A DNA stretch of 64,000 nt from CBDEGK01 sp965237855. GTDB taxonomy: Bacteria; Pseudomonadota; Gammaproteobacteria; Pseudomonadales; Halieaceae. The first letter of the stretch is position 1. Each line of letters starts with the position of its first letter. The DNA lies in assembly GCA_965237855.1 (NCBI GenBank), contig CBDEGK010000002.1, forward strand, positions 372,001 through 436,000. The letters run 5' to 3'. A model generated the notes under the pieces. The model saw only the letters and a list, made by a program, of their open reading frames with translations. It was not told where the DNA came from and did not search any database. Below are positions 26,342-33,785 of the stretch, piece by piece. The translations under genes were made by a program, and so were the position numbers.

Positions 26342-27322
26342 GTGTCAGTTGTCGACAATCCAGACTATCTAGGCTCTGCCCGCCGCACCGTAGCCATGGA
26401 GCGAGATGCTATCAGCGACCTGCTGGAACGCATGGATGATTCCTTTGCCGCCGCCTGTGCAATTCTGATCAATACCGAAGGCCGGGTTGTTGTCACCGGC
26501 ATGGGTAAGTCCGGCCATATTGGCACCAAGATAGCTGCTACCCTGGCCAGCACAGGAACACCGGCCATGTTCGTACACCCCGGCGAAGCCAGTCACGGTG
26601 ACCTGGGTATGATCACCGCGAAGGACACGGTCATCGCCATGTCTAACAGTGGCACCACCAGTGAAGTGGTAACGCTATTGCCACTGCTCAAGCGAATGGA
26701 CATACCCCTGATCACCATGACCGGGGTGGCGGACTCTGTCCTGGCCCTTGCAGCTGACGTCAATATTGACACCAGCGTCAGAGAGGAAGCCTGCCCGCTG
26801 GATCTCGCCCCGACTTCGAGCACCACGGTCAGCCTGGTGGCAGGTGACGCTCTTGCCATCGCGCTGCTGGAAGCACGTGGGTTTTCCGCCGAGGATTTTG
26901 CTTTTTCCCATCCCGGCGGCGCCCTTGGACGCAGGTTGTTGCTTAAAGTCGAAGATATTATGCACACAGGAGATGCCCTTCCCGCGGTCGACAGTGGCAC
27001 CACGCTGGATACAGCGCTGTTGGAGATCAGCAGCAAGGGGCTGGGCATGACCAGCGTCCTCGACCAAGACGGCAAATTGCTGGGTGTGTTTACCGACGGG
27101 GACCTGCGCCGCACACTGGATGATGAAATAGACATCCACAGGACACCCATCGAGCAGATCATGACTCGGAACTGCATTACTATTAGCGCCGATATTCTCG
27201 CCGCTGAGGCTTTGCACATCATGGATGAGCACAAAATCTCTGCCCTGGTGGTTGTTGCAGCCGACCGGCGACCCGTGGGTGCAGTGCACCTCCACGATCT
27301 GTTGAAAGCGGGCGTGGCATGA
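26342..27322 (+). CDS. kdsD: Arabinose-5-phosphate isomerase KdsD
   Basis: A 326-residue enzyme that converts ribulose 5-phosphate to arabinose 5-phosphate for KDO synthesis. The N-terminal SIS domain (about 30-185) has GMGKSGHIGTKIAATLASTG and the SNSGTTSEV phosphate loop; two CBS domains fill the C-terminal third (from about 205). Start GTG 26342 after AGGA. Overlaps kdsC by 4 bases (ATGA). Its presence shows the cell makes KDO and hence an LPS inner core. Confidence 0.94.
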   Translation: MSVVDNPDYLGSARRTVAMERDAISDLLERMDDSFAAACAILINTEGRVVVTGMGKSGHIGTKIAATLASTGTPAMFVHPGEASHGDLGMITAKDTVIAMSNSGTTSEVVTLLPLLKRMDIPLITMTGVADSVLALAADVNIDTSVREEACPLDLAPTSSTTVSLVAGDALAIALLEARGFSAEDFAFSHPGGALGRRLLLKVEDIMHTGDALPAVDSGTTLDTALLEISSKGLGMTSVLDQDGKLLGVFTDGDLRRTLDDEIDIHRTPIEQIMTRNCITISADILAAEALHIMDEHKISALVVVAADRRPVGAVHLHDLLKAGVA

Positions 27323-27840
27323 GCCTGAAAGAACTGGCAGCTGGAGTACGCCTGTTGGCACTGGACGTGGACGGCGTGCTGTCCAACGGACTCCTGTTGT
27401 ACGGCAATGATGGTGAGGAATTGAAAAGTTTTCACATTGCCGATGGTCTCGGTATCAAGCTACTCATGAACGACGGAGTAGAGGTCGCCATAATTACCGG
27501 ACGCAAATCTCAAATTGTCGAAAGGCGTGCGGCAGAGCTGGGGATTCAACACCTGGTGCAGGGCCGGGAAGACAAACTGGTGGCGCTCACCAGCCTGTCC
27601 GAGGCACTCGATATACCCCTGCGTGAAATCGCCTACATGGGAGATGACCTCCCCGATCTCGGCGCCATTCAGGGAGCCGGCGTAGGCATGACAGTAGCCA
27701 ATGCTGACAGCTTCGTGCGCCAACATGCGGACTGGCAAAGCCGGGCCCATGGCGGTGCTGGCGCGGTGCGGGAAGCCTGCGAGTTCATCCTGGAATGCCG
27801 CGGCACACTGGCGCAGGTCCGGGAGAGCTACCTGGCATGA
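27319..27840 (+). CDS. kdsC: KDO-8-phosphate phosphatase KdsC
   Basis: A 173-residue HAD phosphatase that releases KDO from KDO 8-phosphate. The nucleophile and acid are Asp16 and Asp18 in LALDVDGVLSNG; IITGRKS and MGDDLPDLGAI are HAD motifs II and IV. Length is normal for the tetrameric, cap-less form. The stop overlaps the lptA start as ATGA; lptC is normally found between these two genes. Confidence 0.94.
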   Translation: MSLKELAAGVRLLALDVDGVLSNGLLLYGNDGEELKSFHIADGLGIKLLMNDGVEVAIITGRKSQIVERRAAELGIQHLVQGREDKLVALTSLSEALDIPLREIAYMGDDLPDLGAIQGAGVGMTVANADSFVRQHADWQSRAHGGAGAVREACEFILECRGTLAQVRESYLA

Positions 27841-28373
27841 TTTCCAATTCCAAAGTGGTAGCGGCACTCATCGCGACATCACTGCTGTGCGTCACAGTGA
27901 CAAGTCATGGCTTGCCCGACGACAAGCAACAACCCATCCACATAGAAGCGGATGAGGCAGTGCGAGATGAGAAAACCGGTCTCACCCTGTATCGCGGTAA
28001 CGTGAAAATACGCCAGGGCAGCCTGAGAATCGCTGCCGACGTGGTTACGCTGTTCCACATAGAGTCCCAGGCAGATAAAATCGTGGCTGAAGGCAAGCCC
28101 GCCAGCTTGCAACAACAACGCGATGCGCAAAGCAATCCTATTCACGCGGAGGCCGAAATTATCGAGTATTACAAAGAGGAAGAGCGAGTCCACCTCCGCC
28201 ACAATGCCAAGTTAGAGCAAGATGGCTCCACGGTACGCTCCGATTCTATTGAGTTCTTCATCAACCAGGAACTGGTCAAGGCTGTTTCAGCTGACCCCGC
28301 CAACGGCGAGAATGCCGGTCGCGTCAGGGTGGTTATCCCACCGAGCCGCCTGGCACAGGACGAACCAGAGTAG
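27837..28373 (+). CDS. lptA: LPS transport periplasmic protein LptA
   Basis: A 178-residue periplasmic bridge protein. Signal sequence residues 1-25 (hydrophobic core VVAALIATSLLCVTV), then the OstA beta-jellyroll: PIHIEADEAVRDEKTG, YRGNVKIRQGSLRIAADVV and KIVAEGKPASLQQ are family blocks. ATG 27837 overlaps the kdsC stop by 4 bases, so a longer upstream start is unlikely. It is followed by lptB after 8 bases. Confidence 0.93.
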   Translation: MISNSKVVAALIATSLLCVTVTSHGLPDDKQQPIHIEADEAVRDEKTGLTLYRGNVKIRQGSLRIAADVVTLFHIESQADKIVAEGKPASLQQQRDAQSNPIHAEAEIIEYYKEEERVHLRHNAKLEQDGSTVRSDSIEFFINQELVKAVSADPANGENAGRVRVVIPPSRLAQDEPE

Positions 28374-28381
28374 GCAATGGC

Positions 28382-29107
28382 ATGGGACAGCTGAGCGCCA
28401 CTAACCTGGCCAAGAGCTATAATGGTCGCCAGGTAGTTATCGATGTCTCCATAGAGGTCGCGAGCGGTCAAATCGTTGGCCTATTGGGACCCAATGGTGC
28501 AGGCAAAACCACCTGCTTCTACATGATTGTCGGCATTGTTCCGGCCGACAAGGGCACTGTCGCTATCGACGGTAAGGACCTGACACCGCTGCCCATGCAT
28601 GGGCGGGCACGGATGGGTATCGGTTACCTGCCCCAGGAGGCGTCGATATTCCGCAAACTGTCGGTGACAGAGAACATTCTTGCAATCCTGCAGACTCGCA
28701 AGGACCTCAACCGCAACCAGCAACGGGAAAAGCTCGAGCAATTGCTGGAAGAATTTCATATCACACACATCGCTAAAAGCGCGGGCATGGCATTATCCGG
28801 AGGCGAGCGCAGGAGGGTCGAAATTGCCCGGGCACTGGCTACCGACCCCGACTTCATCCTGCTGGATGAGCCCTTCGCCGGAGTCGACCCCATTTCAGTG
28901 AATGATATTAAGCAGATCGTCAAACAGCTGCAGGAGCGTGGTATCGGTATTCTCATTACCGACCACAATGTGCGAGAAACACTCGATATCTGCGAGAAGG
29001 CCTATATTGTCGGCGAGGGTCATATCATCGCCGCGGGTGGCGCGGAGGACATTCTCGCAGACGAACAGGTGCGTCGCACTTATCTCGGCGAAGATTTCAG
29101 ACTCTGA
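28382..29107 (+). CDS. lptB: LPS export ABC ATP-binding protein LptB
   Basis: A 241-residue ATPase that powers LptFG. Walker A GPNGAGKT (about 36-43), the LptB-typical GYLPQEASIFRKL Q-loop, signature LSGGERRRVEIARAL, Walker B FILLDEPFAGVDPI and switch histidine in ITDHNVRETL are all intact. The gene lies in its usual place between lptA and rpoN, while its permease partners are 23 kb away at 4200-6337. Confidence 0.95.
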   Translation: MGQLSATNLAKSYNGRQVVIDVSIEVASGQIVGLLGPNGAGKTTCFYMIVGIVPADKGTVAIDGKDLTPLPMHGRARMGIGYLPQEASIFRKLSVTENILAILQTRKDLNRNQQREKLEQLLEEFHITHIAKSAGMALSGGERRRVEIARALATDPDFILLDEPFAGVDPISVNDIKQIVKQLQERGIGILITDHNVRETLDICEKAYIVGEGHIIAAGGAEDILADEQVRRTYLGEDFRL

Positions 29108-29110
29108 GAT

Positions 29111-29139
29111 GAATAAAAGGGGTCAGTACCCTTTTATTC
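29111..29139. repeat. Perfect 11-bp inverted repeat between lptB and rpoN
   Basis: GAATAAAAGGG and its exact complement flank the 7-base loop GTCAGTA, starting 3 bases after the lptB stop. The stem ends in CCCTTTTATTC, so it could act as a weak intrinsic terminator or as an RNA-stability element. The GGGTCAGTACCC-like core also resembles short dispersed palindromes spread by REP-associated transposases; no second copy was seen in the window. Confidence 0.6.
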
Positions 29140-29274
29140 AAAACATGCCAGTTTCGTGCCAGAATTGACCTATCGCAGTTGCGCCGCCCTAGGGCCACAG
29201 CTACACTTCGTTCAAGGACAGCAGAAAACCCACCAGTCCTTGCTATGTGTTTCCCCGGGGGCCACTTTGAAGTA

Positions 29275-30735
29275 ATGAAACAATCCCTCCAACTCAAGCT
29301 TGGCCAGCAGCTGACGATGACTCCGCAGCTGCAACAAGCGATCAAGTTGTTGCAGCTCTCAACTCTGGACTTACAGCAGGAAATCCAGCAAGTACTGGAT
29401 AGCAACCCCATGCTCGAAGTTCAGGATGGCGCAGATGAGGCTGCCGCCGAGGAGACTACCCCGGCCGAAGCAAACACTGACGAAGCGGCCGTGGAAGCGC
29501 CGGTAGACAACACTGACTGGCAGGAGAATATCCCTACCGAATTACCGGTACACACCCAGTGGGAAGACGTCTACCAGGCGCCTGTTATGCCAAACCTGGG
29601 TAGCGGCGAAGGCGCCGATATGGACATGGATGGCCGCTTCAGCAACCAGGAGTCCCTCCGCGAGCACATGTTGTGGCAGCTCAATCTCACCCGTTTCTCT
29701 GAAATCGATCGAGCTATCGCCCTCGCCATCCTGGACGCCACGGACGACAATGGTCGCCTCTCGATTTCCGCAGAGGAAATTTGGGAAAGCTTTGAACCGG
29801 AGCAGGACATAGAGCTGGACGAAGTCATGGCGGTTTTGCACCGCTTACAACAATTTGACCCGCCAGGTGTCTGTTCCCACGACCTGCGCGAGTGTCTGCT
29901 GGTTCAACTGGGGCAACTGCAGGAAGATACCCCTTGCCTGGCCAAGGCCAAGCTACTGGTGAGTCGACATATCGACCTACTGGGAAATCGGGACTATGCT
30001 CAGATTATGCGTCGCACCAAAATGCGTGAGCCTGAATTGAAAGGTGCTCTGGACCTGATCCAATCTCTGTCACCTAACCCCGGGCAAAGTCTGGCGCCGG
30101 ACAATACGGAGTACATCGTACCCGATGTGTTCGTCAGCAAAAAAGAGGGTAGGTGGTCGGTTGAGCTTAACCCGGACATCGCACCCCGCCTGCGCATTAA
30201 TAGCCACTACGCTGGCCTGGTAAAGCGGGCCGACAACAGCAGCGACAATACCTACTTACGCGAGAACCTGCAGGAAGCACGTTGGTTTCTAAAAAGCCTA
30301 CAGAGTCGCAATGAAACCCTGATGAAAGTGGCTAGCAAAATTGTGGAACTGCAGCGCGGCTTTCTTGAGTATGGCGATGAAGCCATGAAACCCCTGGTAT
30401 TGCATGATATTGCCGAGGCGATAGAGATGCATGAATCTACCGTGTCACGGGTAACTACGCAGAAGTATATGCACACCCCCCGAGGCATCTACGAGCTGAA
30501 GTACTTCTTTTCCAGCCATGTGAGTACCGCCAGTGGTGGTGAATTTTCGTCCACGGCAATCCGCGCCCTGATCAAGAAAATTGTTGGCGCCGAGAATCCA
30601 CGCAAGCCACTGAGTGACAACAAAATCACAACCCTGCTAGAGGAACAGGGTATTCAAGTAGCGCGACGCACCATCGCAAAGTACCGGGAATCACTCATGA
30701 TTCCGCCCTCTAACGAGCGCAAGCGGCTGGTCTAG
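29275..30735 (+). CDS. rpoN: RNA polymerase sigma-54 factor RpoN
   Basis: A 486-residue sigma factor for activator-dependent promoters. Region I (MKQSLQLKLGQQLTMTPQLQ) begins exactly at ATG 29275; the acidic region II covers about residues 50-120; the helix-turn-helix HESTVSRVTTQKYM and the RpoN box ARRTIAKYRESL close the protein. Followed by hpf and ptsN as in most gammaproteobacteria. Confidence 0.96.
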   Translation: MKQSLQLKLGQQLTMTPQLQQAIKLLQLSTLDLQQEIQQVLDSNPMLEVQDGADEAAAEETTPAEANTDEAAVEAPVDNTDWQENIPTELPVHTQWEDVYQAPVMPNLGSGEGADMDMDGRFSNQESLREHMLWQLNLTRFSEIDRAIALAILDATDDNGRLSISAEEIWESFEPEQDIELDEVMAVLHRLQQFDPPGVCSHDLRECLLVQLGQLQEDTPCLAKAKLLVSRHIDLLGNRDYAQIMRRTKMREPELKGALDLIQSLSPNPGQSLAPDNTEYIVPDVFVSKKEGRWSVELNPDIAPRLRINSHYAGLVKRADNSSDNTYLRENLQEARWFLKSLQSRNETLMKVASKIVELQRGFLEYGDEAMKPLVLHDIAEAIEMHESTVSRVTTQKYMHTPRGIYELKYFFSSHVSTASGGEFSSTAIRALIKKIVGAENPRKPLSDNKITTLLEEQGIQVARRTIAKYRESLMIPPSNERKRLV

Positions 30736-30769
30736 GCTTGCGAACTGTTCACTGCATAAGGAGCCTTAT

Positions 30770-31057
30770 ATGCAAATTAACGTCAGCGGTCACCATGTTG
30801 AAGTCACTCCGCCCCTGCGCGAATATGTTCTATCCAAAATGGAAAGACTGCAGAGGCACTTTGACAATATAACCAATACAGACGTCACCCTTATCGTCGA
30901 GAAGCTGGTGCAAAAGGCCGAAGCCACCATCCATGTATCCGGGGCGGATATCTTCGCCACCGCCGAGTCAGAGGATATGTATGCAGCCATCGATTTACTG
31001 GTAGACAAGCTCGATCGGCAATTGATCAAGCACAAGGAAAAATCCAGACACCACTAA
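30770..31057 (+). CDS. hpf: Ribosome hibernation promoting factor
   Basis: A 95-residue short-form HPF/YfiA-type protein that binds the 30S decoding region in stationary phase and promotes 100S dimers. The family start MQINVSGHHVEVTPPLREYV and the DMYAAIDLLVDKLDRQLIKHKEK helix are present. ATG 30770 follows AAGGAG. It lies between rpoN and ptsN in the usual order. Confidence 0.94.
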   Translation: MQINVSGHHVEVTPPLREYVLSKMERLQRHFDNITNTDVTLIVEKLVQKAEATIHVSGADIFATAESEDMYAAIDLLVDKLDRQLIKHKEKSRHH

Positions 31058-31080
31058 CCTTCCCACAAAGTTGAGTAACT

Positions 31081-31539
31081 ATGCTGGAGCTAGCCAACAT
31101 ACTCAGTCCTGCGCGGACCCTGTGCAATGTACCCATTGTTAGTAAAAAGCGTTTTTTTGAAACCGCCGCCGATCTCATCAGCAGTGAGCAACAGGCGCTG
31201 CCCAACGACACCATTTTTTCGAGCCTGCTGTCCCGCGAGAAACTGGGCAGTACTGCATTGGGTGAAGGTATCGCTATACCTCACTGTCGGATGGCGGCGT
31301 GTACAACTGTACTCGGTAGCCTCATTACCCTGGCGCAGCCAGTGGATTTCGAAGCTCCAGATCGCATCGGTGTCGATATTCTGTTCGTGTTGCTGGTGCC
31401 GGAAGAGGGTCAACAGGAACACCTGGATATCCTGGCAGGTCTGGCTGGGTTGCTCAGCCAGGCCGCGTTTTGTGAACAACTCCGCGGCGCCACCAGTGCG
31501 GAGCAATTATTTGAGGTAGCTGTGAACTACCCACCCTGA
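31081..31539 (+). CDS. ptsN: Nitrogen-regulatory PTS protein EIIA-Ntr
   Basis: A 152-residue EIIA domain of the PTS-Ntr regulatory phosphorelay. The phosphorylated histidine is His68 in GEGIAIPHCRM. It receives phosphate from NPr (HPr-like) and influences potassium transport and envelope stress. rapZ, usually the next gene, is missing; a 99-base gap with a small hairpin (GGGTC/GACCC, 31594-31609) separates it from the HPr gene. Confidence 0.93.
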   Translation: MLELANILSPARTLCNVPIVSKKRFFETAADLISSEQQALPNDTIFSSLLSREKLGSTALGEGIAIPHCRMAACTTVLGSLITLAQPVDFEAPDRIGVDILFVLLVPEEGQQEHLDILAGLAGLLSQAAFCEQLRGATSAEQLFEVAVNYPP

Positions 31540-31638
31540 TTCCTCGGTGGTTAGCACATTGCTGTATCATAACCACAGAAATACATAACCGCGGGGTCAT
31601 CTGCGACCCTGAGAACTATAGGACAACAAGCTTCAAAA

Positions 31639-31908
31639 ATGATCCAGCAAGAAATAACAATAATCAACAAGCTGGGCCTGCATGCCCGCGCAGCAGCAAA
31701 ATTTGTCAGTTGCACTTCCTCTTTCGCCAGCAAGATTCAGGTGGGCCCTGACGATGGCATGGTGGACGGCAAAAGCATTATGTCAATCATGATGCTGGCT
31801 GCCGCAAAAGGCTCAGTACTGACCTTGCAAGTAGATGGCGCGGATGAGCAGGCGGCCCTGCAAGCCCTGGTGGAATTGATCGAAAACCGGTTCGACGAGG
31901 ACGAGTAA
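31639..31908 (+). CDS. ptsO: HPr-like phosphocarrier NPr/PtsO
   Basis: An 89-residue phosphocarrier of the PTS-Ntr system. His15 in NKLGLHARAAAKF is the phosphorylation site and Ser46 lies in the GKSIMSIMML segment. It passes phosphate from PtsP to PtsN. Start ATG 31639. mgtE begins 2 bases after its stop, so the two are cotranscribed. Confidence 0.94.
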   Translation: MIQQEITIINKLGLHARAAAKFVSCTSSFASKIQVGPDDGMVDGKSIMSIMMLAAAKGSVLTLQVDGADEQAALQALVELIENRFDEDE

Positions 31909-31910
31909 GC

Positions 31911-33269
31911 GTGGCCAAGCAAGCCGAAGCCATCAATACACAGGCCCAGTTGGATGAACTGAATACGGCCCTGGATAGCGGAACCTTTGTCGAGGTGCGC
32001 CGCGTGCTTCGCTCCCTGCCAGCTCCCGACATTGCGCATTTGCTCGAGTCATCACCACCACCAACACGCCATGTGCTCTGGCAGTTGATTGATGAGGCTG
32101 ATGAAGGGGAGATCCTGCAGGACTTAAGCGACGAATTACAAGCTCAATTCCTGAAACTCATGGACGCCAGAGAGGTGGCGGTAGCTACCGAGGGGCTGGA
32201 AACCGATGATGTAGCCGATATTCTGCAGCAGCTCCCTGAAAAGGTGTTGCAGGAAGTCCTGAACTCCATGGATCAACAGGATCGGACTCGGCTGGAACAG
32301 ATACTCACTTACCCCGACGATACCGCTGGCGGCCTGATGAATACCGACACCATCACGGTGCGGGCTCGACACACCATGGACGTGGTATTGCGCTATCTGC
32401 GCCGGCATACCGAAATTCCCGAGATGACGGACAATCTGATTGTCGTCAATCGCGCCGACAGCTTTATTGGACTGCTACCACTGCGCACCCTGTTGGTATC
32501 AGACCCCAATGCCACCGTCAGGGAAATGATGCAAACGGACGTCGAAGCCATTCCCGCCGATATGTCAGATGCCGAAGTAGCCAACTTGTTCGAACGACAC
32601 GACTGGGTATCGGCGCCGGTTGTTGACGGGGGCGGTAAATTGCTTGGCAGGATTACCATCGATGATGTGGTAGACGTCATTCGGGAAGACGCCGACCACT
32701 CCCTGATGAGCATGGCTGGACTGGGCGACGACGAGGACACCTTCTCACCGATCTACAAGACCACCCCACGGCGCGCCGTATGGCTGGGCATCAACCTGGT
32801 CACGGCGTTTATTGCATCGTCGGTTATCCATATGTTTCAAGATACTATCGACAAGGTGGTAGCCCTGGCGGTGCTGATGCCTATCGTCGCGAGTATGGGC
32901 GGCATAGCCGGCACCCAGACCCTGACGGTCATGATCCGTGGCATGGCGCTGGGACACATTGGCCACAGCAATCGCGGCTGGTTGATCAATCGAGAGTTTG
33001 TGGTGGGCCTGCTCAACGGCATTTTGTGGTCCGTCGTGGTGGCAGTGGCTGCCTCCCTTTGGTTCAGTGATCCCCAGATAGGCCTCATTATCGCCGCCGC
33101 AATGGTTATCAACCTGGTCACTGCTGGCGTTGCGGGGGCCATTATTCCGCTGGTCATGCGGCGCCTGAATATTGATCCCGCGTTGGCCGGTAGCGTAGTA
33201 CTAACCACGATCACCGATGTGGTGGGCTTCCTGTCATTCCTGGGTCTCGCCACCCTGTACTACGCCTGA
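31911..33269 (+). CDS. mgtE: Magnesium transporter MgtE
   Basis: A 452-residue Mg2+ channel. The N-terminal superhelical domain (about 1-130) contains LPEKVLQEVLNSM; two CBS domains (about 135-255) include DTAGGLMNTD and DWVSAPVVDGGGKLLG; the C-terminal five-helix membrane domain has the PIVASMGGIAGTQTL pore motif. Start GTG 31911. There is only a 2-base gap to the HPr gene, so no Mg2+ riboswitch sits directly ahead of it. Confidence 0.94.
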   Translation: MAKQAEAINTQAQLDELNTALDSGTFVEVRRVLRSLPAPDIAHLLESSPPPTRHVLWQLIDEADEGEILQDLSDELQAQFLKLMDAREVAVATEGLETDDVADILQQLPEKVLQEVLNSMDQQDRTRLEQILTYPDDTAGGLMNTDTITVRARHTMDVVLRYLRRHTEIPEMTDNLIVVNRADSFIGLLPLRTLLVSDPNATVREMMQTDVEAIPADMSDAEVANLFERHDWVSAPVVDGGGKLLGRITIDDVVDVIREDADHSLMSMAGLGDDEDTFSPIYKTTPRRAVWLGINLVTAFIASSVIHMFQDTIDKVVALAVLMPIVASMGGIAGTQTLTVMIRGMALGHIGHSNRGWLINREFVVGLLNGILWSVVVAVAASLWFSDPQIGLIIAAAMVINLVTAGVAGAIIPLVMRRLNIDPALAGSVVLTTITDVVGFLSFLGLATLYYA

Positions 33270-33278
33270 GCATAGCCC

Positions 33279-33785
33279 GTGGACGACGAATTCGAAACGG
33301 AAGAATTTACTCCCTCAAAGAGCGCACGCAAGCGGGAGATGACGGCACTACAGAAAATAGGTGAGGAGCTTGTCGGCCTTAGCGAACGAGAGCTGGCGCG
33401 AATGCCTCTTGAAGACGAGAAGCTGCAACAGGCAATTCATGAAGCACGCCGCATCCGTTCCAACAGCGCGCGCCGGCGCCAATTACAATACATCGGCAAG
33501 TTGATGCGCAATATTGACGCAACTCCCCTGGCCAATGCACTGGCGGCTCTGCACCAGCAACAACATGTAACCGATGCTTTCCACCAGATTGAAGACCACC
33601 GCGATCAATTATTGACCGGCACCAATGAGGCGGTTGAGGCTATCCTGCAGGAATATCCCCAGGCCGACCGCCAACATTTACGGCAATTAGTCAAAGCACA
33701 TCAAAAAGAAGAGCGTGCCAACAAGGCCGGTGCCGCCAGCCGTAAAATATTTCGCTACCTGAAGGACCTGGCGGAAGAATCTTAG
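33279..33785 (+). CDS. darP: Ribosome-associated protein DarP/YjgA (DUF615)
   Basis: A 168-residue basic helical protein that binds late 50S assembly intermediates. Family blocks: SKSARKREMTALQKIGEELV near the start, RRRQLQYIGKLMR in the middle and RHLRQLVKAHQKEERANKAG near the end. Start GTG 33279. In Pseudomonas it neighbours tldD and pmbA; both are absent here, and it meets yhdP tail to tail with a 4-base overlap. Confidence 0.92.
   Translation: MDDEFETEEFTPSKSARKREMTALQKIGEELVGLSERELARMPLEDEKLQQAIHEARRIRSNSARRRQLQYIGKLMRNIDATPLANALAALHQQQHVTDAFHQIEDHRDQLLTGTNEAVEAILQEYPQADRQHLRQLVKAHQKEERANKAGAASRKIFRYLKDLAEES

Noticed and set aside
27837..27880. A hidden or frameshifted lptC between kdsC and lptA
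   Set aside because: The two genes overlap by 4 bases, so there is no room for even a fragment.
31540..31910. A Mg2+ riboswitch ahead of mgtE
   Set aside because: mgtE follows the HPr gene after 2 bases, and the gap before the HPr gene is under 100 bases with only a small hairpin.
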